Under the pieces are notes generated by a model, which saw nothing but the letters and a program-made list of their open reading frames with translations, did no database searches and had not been told where the DNA came from. From contig JAHQVR010000338.1 in assembly GCA_019634245.1 (NCBI GenBank), positions 1-22,772 on the forward strand: a DNA stretch of 22,772 nt, written 5' to 3'. The position numbers were made by a program, and so were the translations under genes. Origin of the DNA: Gammaproteobacteria bacterium. GTDB taxonomy: Bacteria; Pseudomonadota; Gammaproteobacteria; Granulosicoccales; Granulosicoccaceae. Each line of letters begins with the position of its first letter. Within the stretch, counting starts at the first letter, position 1. Positions 15,182 through 22,772 of the stretch are shown one piece after another.

Positions 15182-17115
15182 TCGAATTCCAATATGGTGG
15201 CATCAACCGCCAGTGAGTCACCAACAGCCGCACTGATGTGTTTAACGGTGCCATCAACATCGGCACGCAAGGTATTCTCCATTTTCATCGCTTCAATCAC
15301 CGCTAGGTCCTGACCGGCGCTCACCACATCACCTTCGTTCACCAGTATCTTCATCAACAATCCTGGCATAGGTGATAGCAAATACTTAGACAGATCCGTG
15401 GCAATTTTGGCAGGCATATGCTCGTACAGATCAGCAACATGCGGCTCCAGTACCTGAACAACGCCAGTGCTGCCCCTGGCACTCAGTTGCCAACCGTTAG
15501 ACAAGCGATTCACTGATGCGGTTACGACATCTTGTTGAATGCGCCCGACGAATTGCCGAGTGCCGGGCACCCAGGAACTATCAACTGACGCAAGCGCTTC
15601 ACTCGAAATCTCCGAGCGCTCATCGCCGCAAAGGGTCACCCAATCAGTCGGTGCTTGTCCGTCTGAGCCCTGTAAATCCCGTAATCGGCTGTGCAGTTCG
15701 CAGTAGGTTGCGATGAGCGGAAAGTGCCTTATGGCTGAAGATTCATACTCGGTACTCTTAAAGCCATCGGGAAAATAGGTATCGATAAAAGCGGTCGTTA
15801 GATCTCCCGATTGGAGCGCTTTGTGTTCGAACAGCGCAGATAGAAACGGTATGTTGTGTTTTACGCCACCAATATCGAAATGATCTAACGCCTGCAACAT
15901 TCGCTCAATCGCTTGGTGTCGAGTAGGCGCCTGTGTAATGAGTTTGGCGATCATCGGGTCGTAATACATCGAAATCTCACCACCAGCTTCAATACCCGTG
16001 TCCACCCTAACGCCAGACTGAGACACAGGTGGTTGGTAGTGAGTGATGCGACCGGTTGACGGAAGAAAGCCTCGGTCTACATCCTCTGCATATACCCGGG
16101 CTTCAAACGCCCAGCCGTCCAACACAACATCCTCTTGAACCAACGGTAGTGTCGCGCCCTGTGCAACATCGATCATTAAACCAACGATATCAAGACCGGT
16201 AATGCATTCGGTCACTGGGTGTTCCACTTGCAGCCGAGTATTCATCTCCAGAAAATAGAAGCGTTGGTTTTTATCGACGATAAATTCGACCGTGCCGGCA
16301 GACTGATACTGCACAGCTTTGGCCAGTGCAACGGCCTGTTCACCCATCGCTTTGCGCGTCTCATCACTGATGAAGGAGGACGGGGCTTCTTCGATGACCT
16401 TTTGATGTCTGCGCTGTATTGAACATTCTCTCTCACCTAAGTACACACAATTTCCGTGGCTGTCTGCGATTAGCTGAATTTCAATATGACGTGGTTCTTC
16501 GATGAATTTTTCAATAAATACCCGATCATCTCCAAACGCTGTACGCGCCTCGTTCTGGGCGCTGATAAAGTTATCTTGAACATCTTCGAGACGATAGGCG
16601 ACGCGCATGCCCTTACCTCCACCCCCGGCAGAGGCCTTGAGCATCACTGGGCACCCGATGGTGCTGGCCAGCGCTTTGGCTTCTTCGGCATCTTTTAAAA
16701 CGTGCGGGTGACCGGGCACGATATTGACACCGGCTTCCTGCGCTAAGTTTTTGGAAGTAATTTTATCTCCCATTACTTCGATAGCGTGCGGGTCAGGACC
16801 AATGAAAATGATTCCGGCCTCTTTTAGTGCTGTTGCGAAACTCGAATTCTCTGATAGAAAACCAAAACCGGGGTGAATGGCATCTGCGTTGGTCGCTTTT
16901 GCCGCGGTGATGATCGCCTCGGCATTGAGATAACTTTCAGAGGATGCACTCCCACCTATGTGTACTGCTTCATCGGCGGACTTGACATGGAGCGCATAGC
17001 GGTCTGCATCTGAAAAGACGGCGACAGTAGCAATACCGCGGCTGTGCGCCGTGCGAATGACTCGACAGGCAATTTCGCCTCGATTGGCGATCAATATTTT
17101 TTTTATTTCTGTCAT
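15178..17115 (-). CDS. pccA: Propionyl-CoA carboxylase alpha subunit (biotin carboxylase plus biotin carrier)
   Basis: 645 residues from the ATG at 17115. It carboxylates biotin with ATP and bicarbonate and carries it to PccB. The biotin carboxylase domain opens with KKILIANRGEIACRVIRTA, followed by FLSENSSFA, the ATP-grasp loop KASAGGGGKGMR and FLEMNTRLQVEHPVTE. A middle BT-like domain follows. The C-terminal carrier domain has EAMKMENTL, with the biotinylated lysine near residue 611. An in-frame GTG at 17172 would add 19 residues inside pccB. I reject it because the family starts right at KILIANRGE. Neither start has a strong ribosome site. It lies 26 bases after pccB. A 3-methylcrotonyl-CoA role is less likely given the epimerase, mutase and PrpE genes. 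Confidence 0.93.
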   Translation of the reverse strand: MTEIKKILIANRGEIACRVIRTAHSRGIATVAVFSDADRYALHVKSADEAVHIGGSASSESYLNAEAIITAAKATNADAIHPGFGFLSENSSFATALKEAGIIFIGPDPHAIEVMGDKITSKNLAQEAGVNIVPGHPHVLKDAEEAKALASTIGCPVMLKASAGGGGKGMRVAYRLEDVQDNFISAQNEARTAFGDDRVFIEKFIEEPRHIEIQLIADSHGNCVYLGERECSIQRRHQKVIEEAPSSFISDETRKAMGEQAVALAKAVQYQSAGTVEFIVDKNQRFYFLEMNTRLQVEHPVTECITGLDIVGLMIDVAQGATLPLVQEDVVLDGWAFEARVYAEDVDRGFLPSTGRITHYQPPVSQSGVRVDTGIEAGGEISMYYDPMIAKLITQAPTRHQAIERMLQALDHFDIGGVKHNIPFLSALFEHKALQSGDLTTAFIDTYFPDGFKSTEYESSAIRHFPLIATYCELHSRLRDLQGSDGQAPTDWVTLCGDERSEISSEALASVDSSWVPGTRQFVGRIQQDVVTASVNRLSNGWQLSARGSTGVVQVLEPHVADLYEHMPAKIATDLSKYLLSPMPGLLMKILVNEGDVVSAGQDLAVIEAMKMENTLRADVDGTVKHISAAVGDSLAVDATILEFE

Positions 17116-17141
17116 GAGACGATCTAGGGTTCTAGTGGGGG

Positions 17142-18674
17142 CTAAAGTGGAATGTTGTCGTGTTTCTTCCACGGATTATCAAGACTTTTGGATCGAAGCA
17201 TTTTTAAATCACTGCAAAGGTGTTTACGTGTATCACACGGCTTGATGACATCGTCGATGAAGCCAAGGCTTCCAGCGACAAATGGGTTGGCAAATTTTTC
17301 TCGATATTCTTCAGTGCGTTTCTCAATCGCCTCAGGATCATCGCGGTCAGCGCGAAAGATAATCTCCACAGCACCTTTGGGGCCCATCACGGCAATCTCT
17401 GCGGACGGCCAAGCATAGTTCACGTCTCCTCGTAAGTGCTTTGACGCCATTACATCATAAGCACCACCGTATGCCTTGCGAGTAATTACCGTGATTTTTG
17501 GAACGGTTGCTTCACCATAGGCGAATAGAAGTTTCGCGCCATGCTTTATGATTCCACCGTATTCTTGTGCGGTGCCGGGCAAAAACCCAGGCACGTCAAC
17601 GAATGTGACGATCGGTATCGAAAAGGCGTCACAGAAGCGCACAAAGCGTGCTGCTTTGCGGCTGGCATTAATGTCCAGACACCCAGCAAGCACCATCGGT
17701 TGGTTAGCCACAAAGCCCACCGTTTCACCATCCATTCGGCCCAAACCAATGACAATGTTCGCTGCAAAGTCTGCCTGGAGTTCAAAAAAATCTTCCTCAT
17801 CACACACTTGCGTCACTAGTTCGCGAATATCGTAGGGTAGGTTTGGGTTATCAGGAACCAATGTATCCAAGGCGGGAACCGGGCGGTTGGGCGTATCACT
17901 GGTGGGTCTGTTTGGGGCCGGCTCGCGATTGTTTTGCGGTAGAAAATGCATGAAACGCCGCAATTGATTCAATGCTTCGATGTCATTGTCAAAAGCACCG
18001 TCGGCCACACTACTTTTGCTGGTATGGGTAACCGCACCACCAAGTTCTTCCTGACTCACCGATTCATGGGTGACCGTTTTTACCACTTCAGGCCCGGTAA
18101 CAAACATATATGAGCTGTCGCGGACCATGAATATAAAATCGGTCATGGCTGGTGAGTACACCGCACCACCTGCGCACGGACCCATAATCATCGATATCTG
18201 CGGGATAACCCCAGAGGCAAGTACGTTTTTTTGAAACACATCGGCATACCCGCCCAACGAGGCCACACCTTCTTGAATTCGGGCACCACCGGAATCGTTG
18301 ATCCCAATCAGTGGTGCGCCCACGCGCATCGCATGCTCCATGATTTTGCAGATCTTTCGAGCATGTGCGGCGGATAGCGACCCTCCTAAAACGGTGAAGT
18401 CTTGGCTAAAGGCAAACACAAGACGGCCGTTGATTTCGCCGTAACCAATAACGACACCATCACCGGGAATGCGGTTGTTTTGCATACCAAAATCGTGGCA
18501 ATCGTGTTCGACGAACATGTCCCATTCTCGGAACGTGTCTTTGTCGAACAATACGGCTAAGCGCTCTCGAGCGGTAAGCTTGCCTTTTGCGTGCTGGCTG
18601 GCAACTCGCTTGGCTCCACCGCCTGCTAACGCTGCCTGTCGTTTACTATCGAGTCGTGCGTGAATGTCGGTCAT
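17142..18674 (-). CDS. pccB: Propionyl-CoA carboxylase beta subunit (carboxyltransferase)
   Basis: 510 residues. It transfers CO2 from biotin on PccA to propionyl-CoA, giving (S)-methylmalonyl-CoA. The crotonase-like halves show [13 protein letters not shown] (32-44), [19 protein letters not shown] (125-143), [17 protein letters not shown] (164-180) and the second oxyanion region [20 protein letters not shown] (360-379). [16 protein letters not shown] (399-414) carries Asp407, which by my alignment equals the Asp (422 in Streptomyces PccB) linked to preference for propionyl- over acetyl-CoA. The C-terminus closely resembles human PCCB and ends in [11 protein letters not shown]. Its ATG overlaps the prpE stop (ATGA). 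Confidence 0.95.
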   Translation of the reverse strand: MTDIHARLDSKRQAALAGGGAKRVASQHAKGKLTARERLAVLFDKDTFREWDMFVEHDCHDFGMQNNRIPGDGVVIGYGEINGRLVFAFSQDFTVLGGSLSAAHARKICKIMEHAMRVGAPLIGINDSGGARIQEGVASLGGYADVFQKNVLASGVIPQISMIMGPCAGGAVYSPAMTDFIFMVRDSSYMFVTGPEVVKTVTHESVSQEELGGAVTHTSKSSVADGAFDNDIEALNQLRRFMHFLPQNNREPAPNRPTSDTPNRPVPALDTLVPDNPNLPYDIRELVTQVCDEEDFFELQADFAANIVIGLGRMDGETVGFVANQPMVLAGCLDINASRKAARFVRFCDAFSIPIVTFVDVPGFLPGTAQEYGGIIKHGAKLLFAYGEATVPKITVITRKAYGGAYDVMASKHLRGDVNYAWPSAEIAVMGPKGAVEIIFRADRDDPEAIEKRTEEYREKFANPFVAGSLGFIDDVIKPCDTRKHLCSDLKMLRSKSLDNPWKKHDNIPL

Positions 18675-20563
18675 TTGGCGTAGCCCAATTGCTGTAACGC
18701 CTCTTTTATTTCATCCAGCACGGCTGGATCTTCGATGGTTGCGGGCATTTTCCAACTCGTTGAGTCGGCAATGGAGCGCACAGTGCCGCGTAATATTTTC
18801 CCCGAGCGGGTTTTGGGCAGCCGTTCTACCACTGCCACCGATTTGAATGCCGCGACAGGACCAATTTGCGCTCGAACTCTGGATACCAACTCTTGTTGAA
18901 TCTCTTCAGTGGGTCGATCCACACCCGAACTGAGCACTACAAGCCCAATCGGCAGTTGGCCTTTTAATTCATCGGCCGCTCCCAATACCGCGCATTCAGC
19001 AACGTCGGGGTGATCACTCAATACCTCTTCCATGGCACCAGTCGAGAGCCGATGTCCGGCTACGTTGATCACATCATCGGTTCTTGACATGACAAACACA
19101 TAGCCATTGTCATCAATGAAACCGGCATCACCGGTTTCGTAGTAGCCAGGAAATCGACTGAAGTACGCACTCTTATAACGATCTGGAGCATTCCACAAGG
19201 TGGTAAACGTACCCGGGGGTAGAGGTAGCTTGACTACCAGAGAGCCAATGTCTCCACGGGCCACTTCATTGCCATCGTTGTCTAATGCTTTAACGTCGTA
19301 ACCGGGCGCCGCGACGGTGGGTGAACCAGGCACGACAGGGAGGTGTTCGATGCCCATACAATTGGCACAAATCGACCAGCCCGTTTCAGTTTGCCACCAG
19401 TGATCAATCACCGGTACCTGCAAGTGCGTTTCTGCCCACTGCAAGGTATCGGGATCACAACGTTCACCGGCAAGAAAAAGAATTTCGAAAGAACTCATGT
19501 CGTATTTTTTCAAAAACGAACCATCAGGGTCTTCTTTTTTTATGGCTCTAAACGCGGTCGGGGCGGTAAACAGTGTTTTGACTTTGTGGTCACTGATGAC
19601 TCGCCAAAAAGCACCGGCATCCGGCGTACCGACAGGCTTTCCCTCATACAATATTGACGTGCAGCCATTAAACAACGGGCCGTAGATAATGTAGGAGTGT
19701 CCTACCACCCAACCGATGTCGGATGCGGCCCAGTAGGTATCACCCGGTTGTGCGTTATAGATGTTTGACATCGTCCACTTCAACGATACAACGCTGCCGC
19801 CGGTATCTCGCACCACCCCTTTAGGCTGTCCGGTGGTACCGGAGGTATACAAAATATAAAGTGGGTCGGTGCTCTTAACAGACACGCACTCAGTCGGTTG
19901 TGCTTTGGACAAAGCCGTCTGCCAGTCCACATACACTTCGCTGTCTAAGGCCGCTGGTGCTTTGTTGCGTTGATACAAAATACAGTGAGCCACTTTGTGT
20001 TTCGCTAACGACATGGCCTCATCGAGTAGCGGTTTGTATTCAATAACACGGTTTGGTTCGATACCACACGAAGCAGTGACGATCACATTGGGGTTGCAAT
20101 CGTCGATGCGCACGGCAAGTTCAGGTGCGGCGAACCCACCAAACACAACCGAGTGAACGGCGCCAAGCCGCGCAGTAGCCAGCACGGCAACCAGCGCCTC
20201 GGGGATCATCGGCATATAAATTAATACTCGGTCGCCTTTTTTTACACCGTAGTGTTCAAGTGCGCCGGCAAACAATGAGACTTCTTCTTTTAGTTGATCG
20301 TAAGTGAGTGTCCGGCTGTCCTCAGTCACAGCGCTGTCATAGATGATGGCATTTTGGTTTCCACGGCCCGCTTCCACATGAACATCTACGGCGTTATAAC
20401 AAGCGTTGATTTCGCCATCGGCAAACCAGGTATTAAACGGGCTATTGCTAGTATCTACCCCCTGGGTGGGTACTTTGGTCCAATGTACTTTTTTGGCTTC
20501 TTCAAGCCAAAATTCACTGGGGTTGGTGATAGAGGAATGATGTATGTCGTGGTACTTGCCCAT
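18671..20563 (-). CDS. prpE: Propionyl-CoA synthetase (AMP-forming)
   Basis: 630 residues from the ATG at 20563, which has GAGGG five bases ahead. An in-frame GTG at 20611 lies within a leader hairpin and is rejected. It activates propionate with ATP and CoA via propionyl-AMP. The ATP motif [16 protein letters not shown] is clear. [10 protein letters not shown] and the later [32 protein letters not shown] hinge region are typical. The C-terminal [11 protein letters not shown] contains the catalytic, acetylation-prone Lys589. [20 protein letters not shown] favours PrpE over acetyl-CoA synthetase. It is the first gene of the propionyl-CoA operon and is coupled to pccB by an ATGA overlap. Confidence 0.93.
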   Translation of the reverse strand: MGKYHDIHHSSITNPSEFWLEEAKKVHWTKVPTQGVDTSNSPFNTWFADGEINACYNAVDVHVEAGRGNQNAIIYDSAVTEDSRTLTYDQLKEEVSLFAGALEHYGVKKGDRVLIYMPMIPEALVAVLATARLGAVHSVVFGGFAAPELAVRIDDCNPNVIVTASCGIEPNRVIEYKPLLDEAMSLAKHKVAHCILYQRNKAPAALDSEVYVDWQTALSKAQPTECVSVKSTDPLYILYTSGTTGQPKGVVRDTGGSVVSLKWTMSNIYNAQPGDTYWAASDIGWVVGHSYIIYGPLFNGCTSILYEGKPVGTPDAGAFWRVISDHKVKTLFTAPTAFRAIKKEDPDGSFLKKYDMSSFEILFLAGERCDPDTLQWAETHLQVPVIDHWWQTETGWSICANCMGIEHLPVVPGSPTVAAPGYDVKALDNDGNEVARGDIGSLVVKLPLPPGTFTTLWNAPDRYKSAYFSRFPGYYETGDAGFIDDNGYVFVMSRTDDVINVAGHRLSTGAMEEVLSDHPDVAECAVLGAADELKGQLPIGLVVLSSGVDRPTEEIQQELVSRVRAQIGPVAAFKSVAVVERLPKTRSGKILRGTVRSIADSTSWKMPATIEDPAVLDEIKEALQQLGYAK

Positions 20564-20590
20564 GGGGTCCCTCGAAACAATGTTTGCCAG

Positions 20591-20620
20591 CCCAAAAGGG
20601 TGCGCGTGCACACCCTTGGG
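20591..20620 (-). promoter_or_regulatory. Strong hairpin in the prpE leader
   Basis: On the minus strand AAGGGTGTG and CGCACCCTT pair (one G-T pair) around the tetraloop CACG. The stem is extended by CCC/GGG across a small bulge. If the TATAAT upstream is used, this stem begins within about five bases of the mRNA 5' end. That fits a 5' stabilising hairpin, or alternatively an operator dyad just after the start point. It ends 27 bases before the prpE ATG and does not cover the GAGGG ribosome site. Confidence 0.5.
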
Positions 20621-20630
20621 TCAAGCCAAC

Positions 20631-20658
20631 ATTATACGGGGGATACGGCTGAAGATAA
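20631..20658 (-). promoter_or_regulatory. Candidate promoter of the propionyl-CoA operon
   Basis: A perfect TATAAT on the minus strand (20636-20631), with a poor -35, TTATCT (20658-20653), 16 bases away. A start near 20624 would give a leader of about 60 bases to the prpE ATG, containing the hairpin. The weak -35 suggests an activator may be needed. No known regulator site is recognisable. Confidence 0.42.
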
Positions 20659-20687
20659 CCACGATCACGGCTTAGGAAAGCGCTTAT

Positions 20688-21431
20688 TTATGCGCTGTTT
20701 CTAACTCTCAACCAGCCGAGACAACCCATAAGTGACAGCAGAAACAATGGACCACCGGCCCCGACATGCTCTTCGACATGGGCGTCGTGGTGCACAGGTC
20801 CTGCCAGTTCGGATTCTAGTGGCAGAGCATGAAGATTGGATTGCTCATGGGCTCCCACGCTATCGAGCACAGCGTAGGTGTGCGCATCATGGATATCGAT
20901 TTGAAGGTCGTAGTGATTCGCTGCGTAGTTTTCCAACAATTCCACTTCAATACCGTATTCATCACTGATGGAATTACCATAAATAGTGAATACGCTGGAG
21001 GTATGGAAATGCTGCTGATTGGTGCCTTGTTCCTGCAGGTAGATGCTCAGATAAATATCCGTATGGCCCCATTCAATGTCGGCATCGATGCTCAAGCTAA
21101 AGCCAGAGAAATAACCGTCGCCATCCCGGTCATCAAAAAGTAGTGTTCCAACGTGGGCGATCCAAACCTCTGGATCACGGTGCCCGTTGTGTTTTGGATC
21201 CACAACTGACCGATGCGCTTCGGCAGCCTCGATCCAATCTTCGACAGACTGGACATAGCCCTCGGTAATGACTCGAGCTTCCGATACGGTTTGCAGCCTG
21301 AATTGAGTGTCTGCCCAAAGGTTGCCAACTGGAAAACAAATGGCACCCAGAACGGAAGCGGCTGCCATCGAGCGCGTGCCATTCTTAAGCGCTCGTGAGA
21401 GCCGGAGTGACTTAAAAAACGTGTTTTTCAT
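20688..21431 (-). CDS. Secreted choice-anchor H-type protein with GlyGly-CTERM-like tail
   Basis: 247 residues from the ATG at 21431, preceded by GGAAAGG; an in-frame GTG at 21443 is less likely. A long basic N-region and hydrophobic stretch (SMAAASVLGAICFPVG) end in NLWA, a probable signal-peptidase site after Ala40. The central domain (about 95-208) has the DxDGDGY motif (DDRDGDGYFSGFSLSIDAD), alternating beta segments, YDLQIDIHDA and NLHALPLE. From memory this fits the choice-anchor H family. A His-rich segment leads to GAGG (224-227), one short membrane helix (228-241) and RVR. That is the layout of a GlyGly-CTERM signal removed by rhombosortase and linked to type II secretion. Its function is unknown. 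It diverges from hfq and lies 124 bases upstream of prpE. Confidence 0.72.
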   Translation of the reverse strand: MKNTFFKSLRLSRALKNGTRSMAAASVLGAICFPVGNLWADTQFRLQTVSEARVITEGYVQSVEDWIEAAEAHRSVVDPKHNGHRDPEVWIAHVGTLLFDDRDGDGYFSGFSLSIDADIEWGHTDIYLSIYLQEQGTNQQHFHTSSVFTIYGNSISDEYGIEVELLENYAANHYDLQIDIHDAHTYAVLDSVGAHEQSNLHALPLESELAGPVHHDAHVEEHVGAGGPLFLLSLMGCLGWLRVRNSA

Positions 21432-21505
21432 ATCCCTTTCCACAAGAACTGATTGATGTGGAGCTCACTGTAGAGGGGATGAACTGAACATGAACTTAAC
21501 TGCTC

Positions 21506-21528
21506 GTGCTTGACAATCAATCAAGCGC
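21506..21528. repeat. Inverted repeat, possible operator of the choice-anchor gene
   Basis: GCTTGA (21508-21513) and TCAAGC (21521-21526) around 7 bases, extendable by one T-G and one G-C pair. It overlaps the best -35-like TTGATT on the minus strand and lies about 75 bases upstream of the choice-anchor ATG. It could be a repressor site. Short enough to arise by chance. Confidence 0.35.
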
Positions 21529-21586
21529 AAAAGCGTGAAATGGTGAGAAATATTGCCGATTAAGTGTTTGATTGTTAGCCCAGATT

Positions 21587-21615
21587 CTCTAATGCCAGCC
21601 GTTGGTGCATTAGGG
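21587..21615. repeat. Inverted repeat just upstream of the hfq promoter
   Basis: CTAATGC (21589-21595) and GCATTAG (21607-21613) are perfect complements around 11 bases. An inner CCA/TGG and two outer pairs can extend the stem. It ends nine bases before the TTGACA at 21624. Position fits an operator or activator dyad, or a bidirectional RNA hairpin. No T-run follows. Confidence 0.42.
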
Positions 21616-21623
21616 TTTCATCG

Positions 21624-21652
21624 TTGACAGCACACTCGCATGCGGGGACAAT
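21624..21652 (+). promoter_or_regulatory. Candidate sigma70 promoter for hfq
   Basis: Perfect TTGACA (21624-21629), exactly 17 bases, then GACAAT (21647-21652, 4 of 6). A start near 21659 would give a leader of about 109 bases to the hfq ATG. This is the best sigma70 match in the intergenic region. Confidence 0.5.
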
Positions 21653-21715
21653 TGAGCAGCTGTTCATAGAATAGTGATGTGCGAGGGATCTCACTCTGGG
21701 CTTGGGCGAGTCTCC

Positions 21716-21745
21716 TTCTGTGCGCTATTGACTTTCCCGTATAAG
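21716..21745 (+). promoter_or_regulatory. Possible second, proximal hfq promoter
   Basis: TATAAG (21740-21745, 5 of 6) with a weak TTCTGT (21716-21721) 18 bases upstream. A start near 21752 would leave only about 16 bases of leader, still containing the GAAGGA ribosome site. Confidence 0.22.
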
Positions 21746-21767
21746 AAATCGAAGGAAACATAACATC

Positions 21768-22013
21768 ATGGCGAAAGGGCAGTCTCTACAGGAGCCGTTT
21801 CTTAATACTCTACGAAAGGAACGCATACCCGTCTCCATCTACCTCGTAAATGGCATTAAATTACAGGGGCAGATAGAGTCCTTCGATCAGTTTGTGGTTT
21901 TACTGAAGAATACTGTTAATCAAATGGTCTACAAGCACGCCATTTCAACCGTCGTTCCTAGCCGGCCTGTGAAAGTTGCGATACCTGGTGAGGAAGACAG
22001 TGATCAGGAATAG
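21768..22013 (+). CDS. hfq: RNA chaperone Hfq
   Basis: 81 residues. Hfq forms a hexameric Sm-like ring that pairs small RNAs with mRNAs. The whole Sm fold is present: [20 protein letters not shown] (N-terminal helix and proximal-face residues), [23 protein letters not shown] (Sm1) and [18 protein letters not shown] (Sm2, with the YKHAIS signature). It ends in a short acidic tail, EEDSDQE, shorter than the long C-terminus of E. coli Hfq (102 residues). The ATG follows GAAGGA. It is followed 52 bases later by hflX, the usual order, but miaA, the usual upstream neighbour, is missing. An uncharacterised secreted-protein gene diverges there instead. Confidence 0.98.
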   Translation: MAKGQSLQEPFLNTLRKERIPVSIYLVNGIKLQGQIESFDQFVVLLKNTVNQMVYKHAISTVVPSRPVKVAIPGEEDSDQE

Positions 22014-22065
22014 GTGCTGATCGTAGTAAATAGACTGGCCCCATCTGCTGTAGCGGCAATGACCG

Positions 22066-22772
22066 TTGTTTGAGCGTCCCGATACCGGTGATCGGGCAGT
22101 GTTGGTCCACATCGATGTTCCTATCCACCCAGCAGAAAGATCTCTGGACACCATGGATCTTGATCTTTCGCGCGCTGAATTCAGGGAATTAGCTGTATCT
22201 GCTGGCTTGAGCGTTCAGGGCATGATCACGGGCCAGCGCAATCGTCCTCATCCCCGCCACTTCATCGGCGAAGGGAAAATAGAGGAAATACGAGTCCTTT
22301 TGCAGTCGTCAGACGTAGATGTAGTGTTATTTGGCCAAAAGCTCTCCCCCAGTCAGGAACGTAATCTGGAGCAAGAGCTCAAAGTCAGAGTGTTGGATAG
22401 AAATTCGCTGATTCTCGATATTTTTGCCCAGCGGGCCAGAAGTTTTGAAGGCAAGCTGCAAGTGGAGCTTGCCCAGTTGGTACACCTGTCCACGCGATTG
22501 GTTCGAGGGTGGACCCACCTGGAGCGCCAAAAGGGCGGAATTGGGCTGCGCGGTCCGGGTGAGACCCAGTTGGAAACCGACCGCCGTTTGCTCAATGAGC
22601 GTGTCAAAGTGCTGAAGAAGCGGTTGACGAAGGTCCGTCGGCAACGCCAACAGGGCCGCAATCAGCGCGCTCGTTCAGGCATTCAAGGCGTAGCGCTGGT
22701 AGGATATACCAATGCGGGAAAGTCGACGCTTTTCAATCGCTTGACGTCAGAATCTGTGTATGTGGCTGATCA
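22066..22772 (+). CDS. hflX: Ribosome-associated GTPase HflX, N-terminal part (cut by window edge)
   Basis: 235 codons are visible before the window ends. HflX binds the 50S subunit and splits stalled or stressed 70S ribosomes. The N-terminal domain includes FIGEGKIEEI (66-75), LSPSQERNLEQEL (93-105) and LILDIFAQRARSFEGKLQVE (115-134). Then come RGWTHLERQKGGIGLRGPGE (147-166), a coiled helix (about 176-203) and the G domain with Walker A GYTNAGKS (213-220). I place the start at TTG 22066. The next residues, FERPDTGDRAVLVHI, align with the E. coli N-terminus (FDRYDAGEQAVLVHI), and a TGA lies two codons upstream in frame. The next in-frame ATG is at 22153 and would drop 29 conserved residues. 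Confidence 0.95.
   Translation, partial: MFERPDTGDRAVLVHIDVPIHPAERSLDTMDLDLSRAEFRELAVSAGLSVQGMITGQRNRPHPRHFIGEGKIEEIRVLLQSSDVDVVLFGQKLSPSQERNLEQELKVRVLDRNSLILDIFAQRARSFEGKLQVELAQLVHLSTRLVRGWTHLERQKGGIGLRGPGETQLETDRRLLNERVKVLKKRLTKVRRQRQQGRNQRARSGIQGVALVGYTNAGKSTLFNRLTSESVYVAD

Larger units (their letters stand above)
21432..21767. other. Divergent intergenic region between the choice-anchor gene and hfq
   Basis: 336 bases with no gene. I found no open frame with a credible start, no miaA remnant and no tRNA. It holds two short dyads (21506-21528 and 21587-21615) and two candidate hfq promoters (-35/-10 at 21624-21652, and a TATAAG at 21740-21745). No clear minus-strand promoter for the choice-anchor gene stands out. 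The best is TTGATT, 17 bases, AGTTAA, overlapping the first dyad. Confidence 0.6.

Noticed and set aside
17116..17172. Upstream GTG start of pccA
   Set aside because: Would add 19 residues unlike the family and overlap pccB; the ATG at 17115 gives the standard N-terminus.
20564..20611. Upstream GTG start of prpE
   Set aside because: Falls in the leader hairpin. The ATG at 20563 has a good GAGGG ribosome site.
20294..20704. Open frame of 136 codons on the plus strand over the prpE start and leader
   Set aside because: It is antisense to the conserved PrpE N-terminus and has no recognisable motif. The leader DNA is better explained by a promoter and hairpin.
22080..22098. Inverted repeat CCCGAT/ATCGGG near the hflX start
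   Set aside because: Only six pairs, entirely inside conserved hflX codons; explained by coding.

Overview
The window is a compact, gene-dense stretch of chromosome from a proteobacterium, most likely a free-living, aerobic, heterotrophic gammaproteobacterium. Three things suggest this: the hfq-hflX pair with an E. coli-like HflX N-terminus, the MnmC-type tRNA-modifying oxidase, and a GlyGly-CTERM-like surface protein. Genus cannot be assigned by eye. I saw no insertion sequence, phage gene, CRISPR array, tRNA or rRNA. Nearly all genes belong to well-known families; the interest lies in how they are joined.

Layout. (1) 1-3970, minus strand: a tightly overlapping operon ispG > mnmC oxidase domain > mutA > mutB (mutB runs off the left edge). 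(2) 4065-9193, plus strand: the heat-shock operon hrcA-grpE-dnaK-dnaJ, with a sigma32-like promoter ahead of hrcA and hairpins in the grpE-dnaK and dnaK-dnaJ gaps. (3) 9208-20563, minus strand, converging on dnaJ: a long run read as prpE > pccB > pccA > methylmalonyl-CoA epimerase > FHA-domain protein > PP2C phosphatase > ccmI > luciferase-like monooxygenase > glutathione S-transferase > alpha/beta hydrolase. Four junctions in the first part are 4-base ATGA overlaps. (4) 20688-21431, minus strand: a secreted protein of the choice-anchor H type with a GlyGly-CTERM-like tail. (5) 21432-21767: a 336-base divergent intergenic region with two dyads and candidate promoters. (6) 21768-22772, plus strand: hfq and the start of hflX, which runs off the right edge.

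How the genes work together. PrpE activates propionate to propionyl-CoA. PccB/PccA carboxylate it to (S)-methylmalonyl-CoA, the epimerase makes the (R) form, and MutA/MutB convert that to succinyl-CoA. The whole propionate-to-succinyl-CoA route is therefore here, split between two operons about 12 kb apart. An FHA protein and a PP2C phosphatase are translationally coupled to the epimerase gene, so a phosphoprotein-signalling pair may be co-expressed with the pathway. The tail of the run (LLM monooxygenase, GST, hydrolase) looks like a small catabolic or detoxification cassette of unknown substrate.

All family calls come from reading protein motifs by eye. Promoters and hairpins come from visual matching to consensus or complementarity. 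No search or folding program was run.
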